Both the position numbers and the translations under genes were made by a program. From positions 248,001 through 312,000 of the forward strand of contig NZ_CP141832.1 of the NCBI RefSeq assembly GCF_043633585.1: a DNA stretch of 64,000 nucleotides, read 5' to 3'. The notes under the pieces were generated by a model. That model searched no databases, had not been told where the DNA came from, and was given only the letters and a program-made list of their open reading frames with translations. The stretch comes from Lacrimispora sinapis. Lineage in GTDB: Bacteria > Bacillota > Clostridia > Lachnospirales > Lachnospiraceae. This document shows positions 44,801-52,800 of the stretch, in pieces. The stretch's first letter is position 1, and each line of letters opens with the position of its first letter.

Positions 44801-47747
44801 GCCCAGTATCGCCAGAAGGTCCAGCATCGCCGGTAGGCCCAGTGTCGCCGGTCGGTCCAGTATCTCCGGAGGGGCCAATGTCGCCGGTAGGCCCAGTGTC
44901 ACCAGAAGGACCGGTATTGCCAGTGGGTCCAGTGTCGCCGGTAGGTCCGATGTCGCCAGTAGGCCCAGTATTCCCGGTAGGTCCAGCGTCTCCGGTAGGT
45001 CCAGTGTCTCCCGTAGGTCCAGTGTCGCCAGAAGGTCCGGTGTCGCCGGTAGGCCCAGTATCCCCGGTAGGCCCGGTATCGCCAGAAGGTCCGGTGTCTC
45101 CAGTAGGCCCAGTATCGCCAGAAGGCCCAGTAACGCCAGAAGGTCCAGCATCGCCGGTCGGTCCAGTATCGCCCGTTGGTCCGATGTCGCCGGCGGGCCC
45201 AGTATCCCCGGTGGGTCCAGTGTCGCCGGTGGTTCCGGTATCGCCAGAAGGTCCGGCATCGCCGGTGGGTCCGGTATCGCCAGAAGGCCCAGTATCCCCG
45301 GTGGGTCCAGTGTCGCCGGTAGGCCCGGTGTTTCCAGTAGGTCCAGTATCGCCCGTAGGTCCGGTGTCGCCGGTAGGCCCAGTATCCCCGGTAGGTCCGG
45401 TATCACCAGAAGGTCCGATGTCGCCAGTGGGCCCAGTGTTGCCGGTGGGTCCAGTGTCGCCGGTAGGCCCGGTGCCTCCCGTAGGCCCAGTATCTCCGAT
45501 GTCGCCGGTGGGTCCGATGTCGCCAGTAGGCCCGGTGTCTCCGGTAGGCCCAGTATCTCCGATGTCGCCGGTGGGTCCGATGTCGCCAGTAGGCCCAGTG
45601 TCACCAGAAGGTCCGATGTCGCCCGTTGGTCCGATGTCGCCGGAAGGTCCAGTATCGCCGGTAGGTCCAGTATCGCCAGAAGGCCCAGTATCGCCAGAAG
45701 GCCCGGTGCCGCCGGTAGGTCCAGTGTCGCCGGTAGGTCCAGTATCGCCGGTAGGTCCGATGTCGCCAGAAGGCCCAGTATCCCCGGTAGGTCCAGTGTC
45801 TCCCGTAGGTCCAGTGTCGCCAGAAGGTCCGGTGTCCCCGATAAGTCCAGTATCGCCGGTCGGCCCAGTATCCCCAGAAGGTCCGGTGTTCCCGGTCGGT
45901 CCAGTAACGCCCGTCGGCCCGGTATCGCCAGAAGGTCCAGTATCGCCGGTGGGCCCAGTGTCGCCGGTAGGACCAATGTCGCCGGTAGGGCCAGTGTCGC
46001 CGGTAGGCCCGGTATCGCCAGAAGGTCCAGTATCTCCGTTGGGTCCAGTGTCTCCGGTAGGCCCAGTGTCACCCGTTGCTCCGGAATCCCCGGTAGGTCC
46101 GGTATCCCCAGAAGGTCCGATGTCACCAGTCGGTCCAGTAACGCCCGTCGGTCCGGTATCGCCGGTAGGCCCAGTGTCGCCAGTGGGTCCAGTGCCCCCG
46201 GAAGGTCCCGTAACGCCGGTAGGCCCGGTATCCCCAGAAGGCCCAGAATCGCCAGTAGGCCCAGTGTCACCAGTGGGTCCAGTGTTCCCGGAAGGTCCCG
46301 TAACGCCGGTGGGCCCGGTATCCCCAGAAGGCCCAGTATCACCAGTAGGCCCGATGTCCCCGGAGGGTCCAGTGTCGCCGGTAGGCCCGGTGTCTCCCGT
46401 TGGTCCGGCATCGCCCGTCGGTCCAGAATCGCCGGTAGGTCCGATGTCGCCGGTAGGCCCAGAATCGCCGGTAGGCCCAGTGTCGCCAGTCGGTCCAGTG
46501 CCCCCGGTTGGTCCCGTAACGCCGGTGGGCCCGGTATCCCCAGAAGGCCCAGTATTACCAGTAGGACCGATGTCCCCGGAGGGTCCAGTGTCGCCGGTAG
46601 GCCCGGTGTCCCCCGTCGGTCCGGCATCGCCCGTCGGTCCAGAATCGCCGGTAGGCCCGATGTCGCCGGTAGGCCCAGAATCGCCAGTCGGTCCAGTGTT
46701 CCCGGAAGGTCCCGTAACACCGGTGGGCCCGGTATCCCCAGAAGGCCCAGTATCGCCGGTAGGCCCGATGTCCCCGGAGGGTCCAGTGTCGCCAGTAGGC
46801 CCGGTGTTCCCCGTCGCTCCAGTATCACCCGTTGGTCCAGTATAGCCCGTCGGCCCGGTATCGCCCGTCGGTCCGATGTTGCCCGTGGGTCCGGTGTCCC
46901 CTGTCGGTCCGGCATCACCAGTGGGTCCAGTGTCCCCCGAAGGTCCAGTGTCGCCGGTAGGCCCGGTGTCCCCTGTCGGTCCAGTATCACCGGTAGGCCC
47001 AGTATCGCCCGTAGGCCCAGTGTCGCCGGAAGGCCCAGTGTCGCCGGAAGGCCCAGTAACTCCAGTAGGCCCGGTATCCCCCGAAGGTCCTGTAACGCCG
47101 GAAGGCCCAGTATCCCCAGAAGGTCCAGTGTCGCCGGTAGGTCCAGTGTCCCCAGAAGGTCCTACGTCACCAGTGGGTCCAGTATTGCCAGTGGGTCCGA
47201 TGTTGCCGGTAGGTCCGGTATCGCCAGCCGGTCCAGTATCGCCAGTCGGTCCAGTGTCCCCCGTAGGCCCGGTAGGTCCAGTGTCCCCCGCAGGCCCGGT
47301 ATCCCCGGTAGGCCCCGTATCCCCCGTAGGCCCAACCGTCTCCCCATTATTTTCAATAACTGCCAAGATCCCCCTAAGTGGAACCTGCATAGAAAAATAA
47401 ACAGTTCCTGAACTTGTATTAACAAGTGAAAGTGTAAGAGGAGGCGTTGTGACATCAATAATTCCAACTCCATAAACTTCACCCGTTTTTATGGGAGAAA
47501 CTCCAGATATAAATTGCCCTTGTGATGTGCTTATTGCAAATGAAATGCCGGTGGTTGATGCGGATGATTGAGTGGATAACCACCAATGTACCATATACTG
47601 ACCGGGTTCGAGAATTTGTATTTCTCCGGTAGACGGATTGTAGCTGATATTTCCAGAAAGATAGGAAACCGAATCAAAAATAACATTGGCTCCGTTGTCT
47701 ACCGATAAAGCCGTATTTAAATTAACTTGTATTGCGGTAATGCCCAT
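41877..47747 (-). CDS. Giant collagen-like exosporium-type protein
   Basis: 1956 residues. Residues 1-138 form a beta-rich domain like the C1q/TNF-fold of BclA (LEPGQYMVHWWLSTQ, VPLRGILAVIENN). Residues about 139-1821 are an unbroken Gly-X-Y array of roughly 280 hexapeptides, mainly GPTGDT/GPSGDT/GPTGDI. Residues about 1822-1956 are a second globular domain (beginning GTSPTQISNFDLS) that I do not recognise. There is no signal peptide, as for spore-surface collagens. The array has no Lys or Arg that I could find and about one Asp per six residues; its threonines are probable glycosylation sites. The start has AAAGGGGG and a sigma-K-type promoter upstream. Best reading: a filament protein of the spore surface. 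In BclA the globular domain is C-terminal, so having one at each end is unusual. Confidence 0.88.
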   Translation of the reverse strand: MGITAIQVNLNTALSVDNGANVIFDSVSYLSGNISYNPSTGEIQILEPGQYMVHWWLSTQSSASTTGISFAISTSQGQFISGVSPIKTGEVYGVGIIDVTTPPLTLSLVNTSSGTVYFSMQVPLRGILAVIENNGETVGPTGDTGPTGDTGPAGDTGPTGPTGDTGPTGDTGPAGDTGPTGNIGPTGNTGPTGDVGPSGDTGPTGDTGPSGDTGPSGVTGPSGDTGPTGVTGPSGDTGPSGDTGPTGDTGPTGDTGPTGDTGPTGDTGPSGDTGPTGDAGPTGDTGPTGNIGPTGDTGPTGYTGPTGDTGATGNTGPTGDTGPSGDIGPTGDTGPSGDTGPTGVTGPSGNTGPTGDSGPTGDIGPTGDSGPTGDAGPTGDTGPTGDTGPSGDIGPTGNTGPSGDTGPTGVTGPTGGTGPTGDTGPTGDSGPTGDIGPTGDSGPTGDAGPTGDTGPTGDTGPSGDIGPTGDTGPSGDTGPTGVTGPSGNTGPTGDTGPTGDSGPSGDTGPTGVTGPSGGTGPTGDTGPTGDTGPTGVTGPTGDIGPSGDTGPTGDSGATGDTGPTGDTGPNGDTGPSGDTGPTGDTGPTGDIGPTGDTGPTGDTGPSGDTGPTGVTGPTGNTGPSGDTGPTGDTGLIGDTGPSGDTGPTGDTGPTGDTGPSGDIGPTGDTGPTGDTGPTGGTGPSGDTGPSGDTGPTGDTGPSGDIGPTGDIGPSGDTGPTGDIGPTGDIGDTGPTGDTGPTGDIGPTGDIGDTGPTGGTGPTGDTGPTGNTGPTGDIGPSGDTGPTGDTGPTGDTGPTGDTGPTGNTGPTGDTGPTGDTGPSGDTGPTGDAGPSGDTGTTGDTGPTGDTGPAGDIGPTGDTGPTGDAGPSGVTGPSGDTGPTGDTGPSGDTGPTGDTGPTGDTGPSGDTGPTGDTGPTGDAGPTGNTGPTGDIGPTGDTGPTGNTGPSGDTGPTGDIGPSGDTGPTGDTGPTGDAGPSGDTGPTGDTGPTGDIGPSGDTGPAGDTGPTGNIGPTGDTGPIGDTGPTGDTGPAGNTGPTGDTGPTGDIGPTGDIGPTGDTGPSGDTGPTGDAGPSGDTGPTGDTGPTGDTGPTGDIGPSGDTGPTGDIGPTGVTGPTGDIGPTGDIGPTGDTGPIGDTGPSGDTGPTGDTGPTGNTGPSGDTGPTGDTGPTGDIGPTGDIGPSGDTGPAGDTGPTGDAGPTGDTGPTGDIGPSGDTGPTGDTGPAGDTGPTGDTGPTGDIGPSGDTGPTGDTGPAGDTGPTGDTGPTGDIGPTGDIGPSGDTGPTGNTGTTGDTGPTGDTGPIGDIGPSGDTGPTGDTGPTGDIGPTGDTGPSGDVGPIGDTGPTGDTGPSGDTGPTGDIGPTGDTGPSGDTGPTGDIGPTGDTGPSGDVGPIGDTGPTGDTGPSGDTGPTGDIGPSGDTGPTGDTGPSGDTGPAGDIGPTGDTGPTGDIGPSGDTGPTGDTGPTGDIGPTGNTGPTGDIGPSGDTGPAGDTGPTGDAGPTGDTGPTGDIGPSGDTGPTGDTGPAGDAGPTGDTGPTGDAGPTGDTGPTGDIGPTGDIGPSGDTGPSGDTGPTGDTGPTGNTGPSGDTGPTGDAGPTGDTGPTGDIGPSGDTGPTGDTGPAGDTGPTGDTGPTGDIGPTGDIGPSGDTGPTGDTGTTGDTGPTGDTGPTGDIGPSGDTGPTGDTGPTGDIGPSGDTGPTGDTGPTGDIGPTGDTGPTGNIGPTGDTGPSGNTGPTGDIGPSGDTGPSGDTGPTGDTGPSGDAGPSGDTGPTGDTGPTGDTGPSGDTGPTGDTGPTGDTGPTGDTGPTGDTGPAGTAGPVGLSGTSPTQISNFDLSTSGSVGDVTVGNVIYRLSYGAADYISISILPVSGSVLIDLKRSSQYDGTIDASTLNNYTLSSIQSLDSIVYNSSREMHRVWLRQQDPDTSLWSLYEIDTFSSASGARTTVWVYLIESDVTLP
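42285..47333. repeat. 18-bp tandem repeat array encoding Gly-X-Y hexapeptides
   Basis: About 5.05 kb of degenerate 18-base units with scrambled synonymous third positions. Larger identical blocks are nested inside: a 162-base step links the segments at 43561 and 43723, and a 90-base step links 43961, 44051 and 44141. The two steps equal 9 and 5 hexapeptides, so the frame is kept. The array is prone to length change by recombination. Confidence 0.9.
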
Positions 47748-47803
47748 TGTTGTACCCCCTTTTATTATTTTAGGGATTCATAATAAATTGGTTCCTGTAC
47801 TTG

Positions 47804-47830
47804 TATTCTATGCGTAGAAAAAATCAAGGT
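47804..47830 (-). promoter_or_regulatory. Sigma-K-type promoter of the collagen gene
   Basis: On the minus strand AC (47830-47829) is followed after 16 bases by CATAGAATA (47812-47804), matching the late mother-cell sigma-K pattern AC-N16-CATANNNTA. The expected start lies about 50 bases before the ATG. Confidence 0.62.
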
Positions 47831-48036
47831 AACTTTCCAAGCGGCGGGAAAGGGCATTAGCCACCAGAGGATACTTGAAATTGATTCAACGCCTGAGTTT
47901 TATAAAAATATCAACAATCATCAAAAAAGTTTAGGATTGACCATTCCCCCTCATTGAAACAAAACATAAATAAAAGTATAATTATAGTAATCTCATTGCA
48001 AAATAGAAAGAATTGTACATGATCCGGGGAGGAATT

Positions 48037-48408
48037 ATGAAAATCAGGGCAGTAGTGGTGGATAATTCAGAAGAATTATTGGTAAAGCTGACATGCATTT
48101 TAAAGGAAATAAAAGAAATCGAGCTGTGCGGAAGCTTCCGTGAAGCAGTCACAGCCATGCAGTATATCAAAGAGAATCAAATCAATCTGGTATTTTCAGA
48201 TGTGGTCATGCCGGACATCAGCGGCATCACGCTTGCGGCAAAGCTTTATGAATTACCCGAACCGCCGGAAGTAGTGCTGTTATCCGGTATCCCCGGGTTT
48301 TCCCTGGAGGCATGGAAAATCCGGGCTTACGGATTTATTATAAAACCATATACAAAAGCACAGATTATAAAAATGGTTGACCGGTATAAGAAAGAATATG
48401 GAACATAA
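48037..48408 (+). CDS. Stand-alone receiver-domain protein
   Basis: 123 residues from ATG 48037 behind GGGGAGG; just a CheY-like receiver without an output domain. The phosphorylation site is D55 in FSDVVMPD, the switch Ser is S83 in LLSG, and the lysine is K103 in FIIKPY. The acidic pair near the N-terminus reads VVDN, with Asn in place of the second acidic residue, which may weaken metal binding. It is divergent from the collagen gene and not followed by a kinase. Its partner and output are unknown. Confidence 0.85.
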   Translation: MKIRAVVVDNSEELLVKLTCILKEIKEIELCGSFREAVTAMQYIKENQINLVFSDVVMPDISGITLAAKLYELPEPPEVVLLSGIPGFSLEAWKIRAYGFIIKPYTKAQIIKMVDRYKKEYGT

Positions 48409-48464
48409 ACATAAAATCTATTTCGGATTTACCCTGGGTCTGGAACACGGTGGTTTCATTTTAA

Positions 48465-48493
48465 TGGACGAACCATGTTTCCTATGTTATAAT
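48465..48493 (+). promoter_or_regulatory. Promoter of gdpP-rplI-dnaB
   Basis: TGGACG, 17-base spacer, TATAAT, 47 bases before the gdpP start. Confidence 0.6.
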
Positions 48494-48539
48494 ATAAAGA
48501 TAGTGAAAAAAGACCCTTTTTTTCCATAAGGAGAAAGAC

Positions 48540-50600
48540 ATGAAAGAGAAGTTTAAAATAAGGGGGCAGCTGCGGACTTACATGCAGTGGCCGCTTTATC
48601 TGAGTGCACTGTGGATTGCGGCCAATGCAGTGATTGGTGCGGTCAGTGCAAAAGCGGGAATTATCATGGCCTTGTTCACGCTTCTGTATATTGGAATCGC
48701 AGTCTGGCTCTATGTTTACAGAAGAAAACGTCTGCTTGGCGGTCTTGTGGAATTTTCCGCAGAGTATTCCTGGATGCAGAAGAATTTTCTTGCGGAACTG
48801 GAACTTCCATATGGAATCGCAGATGTAGACGGACGGATTCTGTGGGGAAATGCAGCGTTATCCGAGGTTTTAGGAGAAGAAAAGCCTCTAAAGGCCACCA
48901 AAAAAAATCTCATGACCCTGTTTCCGGAGATAACCAGGGAAGCGTTAAAGCTTAAAGATGGTACCGCTGTTCTTCATACCACACGCAATGACCGGAATTA
49001 TCAGATTCGTTTAAAAGCAGTTCTGATGAAGGCCTCATCTGAAAATACCGCTGAGACCGAGGATATGGATTCCGCCGAAGAGATGCTGGTGGCGGTCTAC
49101 CTTTTTGATGAAACAGAGATTCTTACTTATAAGAAAATGGTAGATGACCAGAAGATGGTGGCAGGTCTTATCTATCTGGATAATTATGACGAAGCGCTGG
49201 AAAGTGTGGAGGAAGTCCGCCGTTCTCTGCTTACGGCATTGATTGACCGTAAGATTACAAAGTACATCACCAACATGAACGGGATTGTAAAAAAGCTGGA
49301 AAAGGATAAATACTTTATCGCTATCAAACAGTCCTATATCGGCGAGCTGAAGGAAAACCGCTTCTCCATTCTTGAAGAAGTCAAGACGGTCAATATCGGC
49401 AATGAGATGGCGGTAACCCTAAGCATCGGCCTTGGTATGAACGGAGACAGTTATTACCGGAATTATGAATTTGCAAGAATTGCCATAGATATGGCACTGG
49501 GCCGCGGCGGTGACCAGGCCGTTGTCAAAGACGGTGCCAGGATTCAGTTCTTTGGAGGGAAAGCACCTCAGGTGGAAAAGACGACCCGTGTGAAAGCCCG
49601 TGTAAAAGCTCATGCATTGCGGGAACTGATGGAGACAAAAGACCGTCTTTTGATCATGGGACACCGTTTGACCGACGTAGATTCCTTTGGGGCGGCAGTT
49701 GGTATTTACCGCATTGCCACAGCCATGAATAAGAAAGCCAACATCATTATTAATGAAGTGACAACCTCCGTGAGGCCCATGCAGGAACGGTTTATCGGTA
49801 ATCCTGATTATCCGGAAGATTTGTTTTTAACCGGAGCAAAAGCAGCAGAACTGGTGGATGCCAATACGATTTTAGTGGTAGTCGATGTGAACCGGCCAAG
49901 CATTACCGATGCACCGGAGCTTTTACGCATGGTTAAGACCATCGTGGTTCTGGATCATCACAGACAAAGCAGTGAGATCATTGATAACGCGGTCCTGTCT
50001 TATGTGGAACCCTATGCTTCCTCTGCCTGTGAGATGGTTGCGGAAGTCCTTCAGTACATTGCTGACGGAATCAAGATTAAATCCGCAGAAGCAGATGCAC
50101 TCTATGCCGGAATCGTGATTGATACCCACAACTTCACCAATCAAACAGGCGTAAGGACCTTTGAAGCGGCTGCATTTTTAAAGAGAAACGGTGCAGACGT
50201 GGTCCGTGTGAGAAAATTGTTCCGGGATGATCTGGAGGATTACAAGGCAAAGGCAGAAGCGGTCCGCGAAGCTGAGATTTTTGAAGGCTGTTTTGCGATC
50301 AGCGTATGTCCCTCAGAAGGAATCGGAAGTCCCACTGTAGTTGGTGCTCAGGCGGCCAATGAGCTGCTTGATATTGCTGGAATCAAGGCCTCCATTGTCA
50401 TGTCCCATTACAACAATACGGTGTTTTTAAGTGCCCGTTCCATTGATGAAGTCAATGTTCAGGTCATGATGGAAAAGCTGGGAGGCGGAGGCCACCGGAC
50501 CATCGCAGGCGCACAGCTTGCAGATGTCAGCATCGAAGAAGCCAAAACCCGCTTGAAAGCGGTTATCAAAGAGATGATAGAGAAGGGAGACGTATCATAA
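48540..50600 (+). CDS. gdpP: Cyclic-di-AMP phosphodiesterase GdpP (YybT)
   Basis: 686 residues. Two N-terminal membrane helices (about 17-60) are followed by a degenerate PAS domain (about 75-160), a degenerate GGDEF domain (motif GRGGDQAVVKD near 325), a DHH domain with LDHHRQS near residue 475 and DHHA1 with GGGGHRTIAGA near 655. The enzyme hydrolyses c-di-AMP to pApA and tunes potassium balance and wall stress. Its TAA overlaps the rplI start (TAATG), the gene order gdpP-rplI-dnaB being widely conserved in Firmicutes. Confidence 0.96.
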   Translation: MKEKFKIRGQLRTYMQWPLYLSALWIAANAVIGAVSAKAGIIMALFTLLYIGIAVWLYVYRRKRLLGGLVEFSAEYSWMQKNFLAELELPYGIADVDGRILWGNAALSEVLGEEKPLKATKKNLMTLFPEITREALKLKDGTAVLHTTRNDRNYQIRLKAVLMKASSENTAETEDMDSAEEMLVAVYLFDETEILTYKKMVDDQKMVAGLIYLDNYDEALESVEEVRRSLLTALIDRKITKYITNMNGIVKKLEKDKYFIAIKQSYIGELKENRFSILEEVKTVNIGNEMAVTLSIGLGMNGDSYYRNYEFARIAIDMALGRGGDQAVVKDGARIQFFGGKAPQVEKTTRVKARVKAHALRELMETKDRLLIMGHRLTDVDSFGAAVGIYRIATAMNKKANIIINEVTTSVRPMQERFIGNPDYPEDLFLTGAKAAELVDANTILVVVDVNRPSITDAPELLRMVKTIVVLDHHRQSSEIIDNAVLSYVEPYASSACEMVAEVLQYIADGIKIKSAEADALYAGIVIDTHNFTNQTGVRTFEAAAFLKRNGADVVRVRKLFRDDLEDYKAKAEAVREAEIFEGCFAISVCPSEGIGSPTVVGAQAANELLDIAGIKASIVMSHYNNTVFLSARSIDEVNVQVMMEKLGGGGHRTIAGAQLADVSIEEAKTRLKAVIKEMIEKGDVS

Positions 50601-51046
50601 TGGATATTGTATTATTGGAAGACGTAAAAGCATTAGGAAAAAAAGGACAGATTGTAAAAGTAAACGACGGATATGCAAGGAATTATATTCTCCCGAAAAA
50701 GCTGGGGATTGAAGCCACTTCCAAGAACTTAAATGACTTAAAGCTGCAGAAAGCCAATGAAGCCAGAATACAGGCGGAGCAGTTAGAAGCAGCAAAGCAG
50801 CTGGCAGCCAAACTCGGAGAATCCTCAATTACTTTATCCATACGGGCAGGAGAAGGCGGCAGAGCGTTTGGTTCCGTATCCGGAAAAGAGATTTCCCAGG
50901 CGATTCAAAGCCAGCTTGGATTTGAAATAGACAAGAAGAAGCTGATCCTTCCGGAGCCGTTAAAGACATTTGGCTCCCATGAGGTTCCGATCAAACTGCA
51001 CAAAGAAGTAACTGCAAAGCTGATTGTTAAAGTAGTAGAAAGCTAG
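50600..51046 (+). CDS. rplI: 50S ribosomal protein L9
   Basis: 148 residues. The N-terminal rRNA-binding domain has the L9 signature GKKGQIVKVNDGYARNYILPK and the C-terminal domain follows the long connecting helix (about 41-75). Part of the large subunit near the L1 stalk base. It overlaps gdpP by one base and is 11 bases before dnaB. Confidence 0.98.
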   Translation: MDIVLLEDVKALGKKGQIVKVNDGYARNYILPKKLGIEATSKNLNDLKLQKANEARIQAEQLEAAKQLAAKLGESSITLSIRAGEGGRAFGSVSGKEISQAIQSQLGFEIDKKKLILPEPLKTFGSHEVPIKLHKEVTAKLIVKVVES

Positions 51047-51057
51047 GAGGCAAAACC

Positions 51058-52392
51058 ATGGATGACGCCCTGATCAAACGGGTGCTCCCCCACAGCATCG
51101 AGGCAGAGCAGTCTGTCATCGGTTCCATGCTGATGGACCGGGATGCAATCATTGCGGCTTCCGAAATCGTTTCTGCAGGAGACTTTTACCAGCACCAGTA
51201 TGGAATCATGTTTGAGTCCATACTGGAGCTTTTTAATGAGAATCTGCCGGTGGATTTGGTGACCCTTCAGAACCGGTTAAAGGTAAAGGATGTCCCCCCG
51301 GAAGTATCCAGTCTTGAGTTTGTAAGAGACATCATTACCACGGTTCCCACCTCGGCCAATGTGAAATCCTATGCCAATATTGTAAGGGAGAAAGCCGTGT
51401 TAAGGCGGTTGATTAAGGTAAATGAAGAGATAGCCAATACCTGTTACGCTGGAAAAGAGTCTTTGGAAACCATTATGGCCTTAACGGAAAAGACCATTTT
51501 TGATCTATTACAGAACCGCAACTCCGGTGAATTCGTTCCGATCCGGCAGGTTGCCATGAATGTGTTGGAAAAGATCGAGGAGGCATCGAAAAACCAGGGT
51601 ACCGTAACCGGTATTCCCACCGGTTTTATCGACTTAGACTATAAGACCTCCGGTTTGCAGCCTTCGGATTTCATCTTAATCGCGGCCCGTCCCTCCATGG
51701 GTAAGACAGCCTTCGTACTGAACCTGGTGGACCATGTAGCCGTAAAAAAAGGTCTGCCGGCTATGATATTCAGTCTGGAGATGTCAAAGGAACAGCTGGT
51801 AAACCGTATGTTAGCCATGGAATCCAACGTAGATTCCCAGAAGCTGAGAACCGGTACCTTATCCGACACAGACTGGGATGCAGTGGTAGAAGGAATCGGA
51901 GTCATCGGCAATTCCAAGCTGATCATTGACGACACCCCCGGTATTTCCATTATGGAACTTCGTTCCAAATGCCGGAAGATGAAGCTGGAATACGGTCTCA
52001 GCGTAGTCATCATTGACTACCTGCAGCTCATGAGCGGAAGCGGAAAAGGCGGCGAAAACCGCCAGCAGGAGATTTCAGAGATTTCAAGGTCCTTAAAAGC
52101 CCTTGCGAGAGAACTCAACGCCCCTGTCATCGCCTTATCCCAGCTCAGCCGTGCCTGCGAAACAAGACCCGACCACCGCCCGATGCTGTCCGATCTGCGA
52201 GAGTCCGGAGCCATCGAGCAGGATGCCGATGTGGTCATGTTTTTATACCGTGATGATTATTATAACAAAGATACAGATATGCCGAATATTGCGGAAGTCA
52301 TCATTGCAAAACAGCGTAATGGTCCCATTGGTACCGTGAATCTGGTCTGGAGACCGGAGTATACGAAGTTTGCAAATATGGCCCGGCAATAA
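51058..52392 (+). CDS. dnaB: Replicative DNA helicase DnaB
   Basis: 444 residues. An N-terminal helical domain (about 1-110, PHSIEAEQSVIGSML) and a RecA-like ATPase with Walker A RPSMGKTA, Walker B VVIIDYLQLM and the DnaB motif LSQLSRACE. It unwinds DNA ahead of the fork as a hexamer. The start follows GGAGGC. No intein is present. A hairpin terminator lies just downstream. Confidence 0.97.
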   Translation: MDDALIKRVLPHSIEAEQSVIGSMLMDRDAIIAASEIVSAGDFYQHQYGIMFESILELFNENLPVDLVTLQNRLKVKDVPPEVSSLEFVRDIITTVPTSANVKSYANIVREKAVLRRLIKVNEEIANTCYAGKESLETIMALTEKTIFDLLQNRNSGEFVPIRQVAMNVLEKIEEASKNQGTVTGIPTGFIDLDYKTSGLQPSDFILIAARPSMGKTAFVLNLVDHVAVKKGLPAMIFSLEMSKEQLVNRMLAMESNVDSQKLRTGTLSDTDWDAVVEGIGVIGNSKLIIDDTPGISIMELRSKCRKMKLEYGLSVVIIDYLQLMSGSGKGGENRQQEISEISRSLKALARELNAPVIALSQLSRACETRPDHRPMLSDLRESGAIEQDADVVMFLYRDDYYNKDTDMPNIAEVIIAKQRNGPIGTVNLVWRPEYTKFANMARQ

Positions 52393-52412
52393 GAAAGCGT
52401 TTGAAAGATTTC

Positions 52413-52468
52413 AATACCCTGATGGTGACACGCAGAAAGCAAAGCGTTGTGTTACCATCAGGGTATTT
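52413..52468 (+). terminator. Terminator after dnaB
   Basis: AATACCCTGATGGT pairs with ACCATCAGGGTATT, with an extended inner stem, followed by a modest T-rich tail. The remaining gap to 52800 contains a 31-codon open stretch ending at 52605 that reads like the end of a lost gene (...DKIKKEFGLDIVISDP) but nothing I can name. Confidence 0.72.
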
Positions 52469-52800
52469 CAATTATATTGACATTCCTGTTCTTGTTTGAT
52501 AACATCTATTAACATATAAAGCATATATGGAAATATGCTGATTCATTCACACAGGATAAAATAAAAAAAGAATTCGGATTGGATATAGTTATCAGTGATC
52601 CATAAAATGCAAGCTCCCTCTTTGAAGGAAGTGGAGCCGGGGCACTGGGCAGCCTGTCATAATCTTTCCTTAGTTTAAGAATTTAGATGAAGTTTTCCTT
52701 TAAAAATATTCATTTCCTATTCATAATCCGTATCAATCCAGCATATGATATAAATAGTAAGGTTATGAAAACTTAATGAACCAAAGGAGAGGATATAACT

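Noticed and set aside
42331..46845. A plus-strand open frame of about 1500 codons (MGPVSPVGP repeats) opposite the collagen gene, and further long frames on both strands.
   Set aside because: The 18-base repeat of GGN-CCN-ACN-type codons contains no stop in several frames; there is no ribosome site or domain, and the minus-strand frame has real terminal domains and a promoter. These are shadows.
42285..47333. CRISPR-like periodic repeats.
   Set aside because: The period is 18 bases without spacers and encodes Gly-X-Y; it is a coding tandem repeat.
52513..52605. A 30-residue peptide ending KKEFGLDIVISDP after dnaB as a gene.
   Set aside because: No start codon with a ribosome site and a stop just upstream; at most a remnant.
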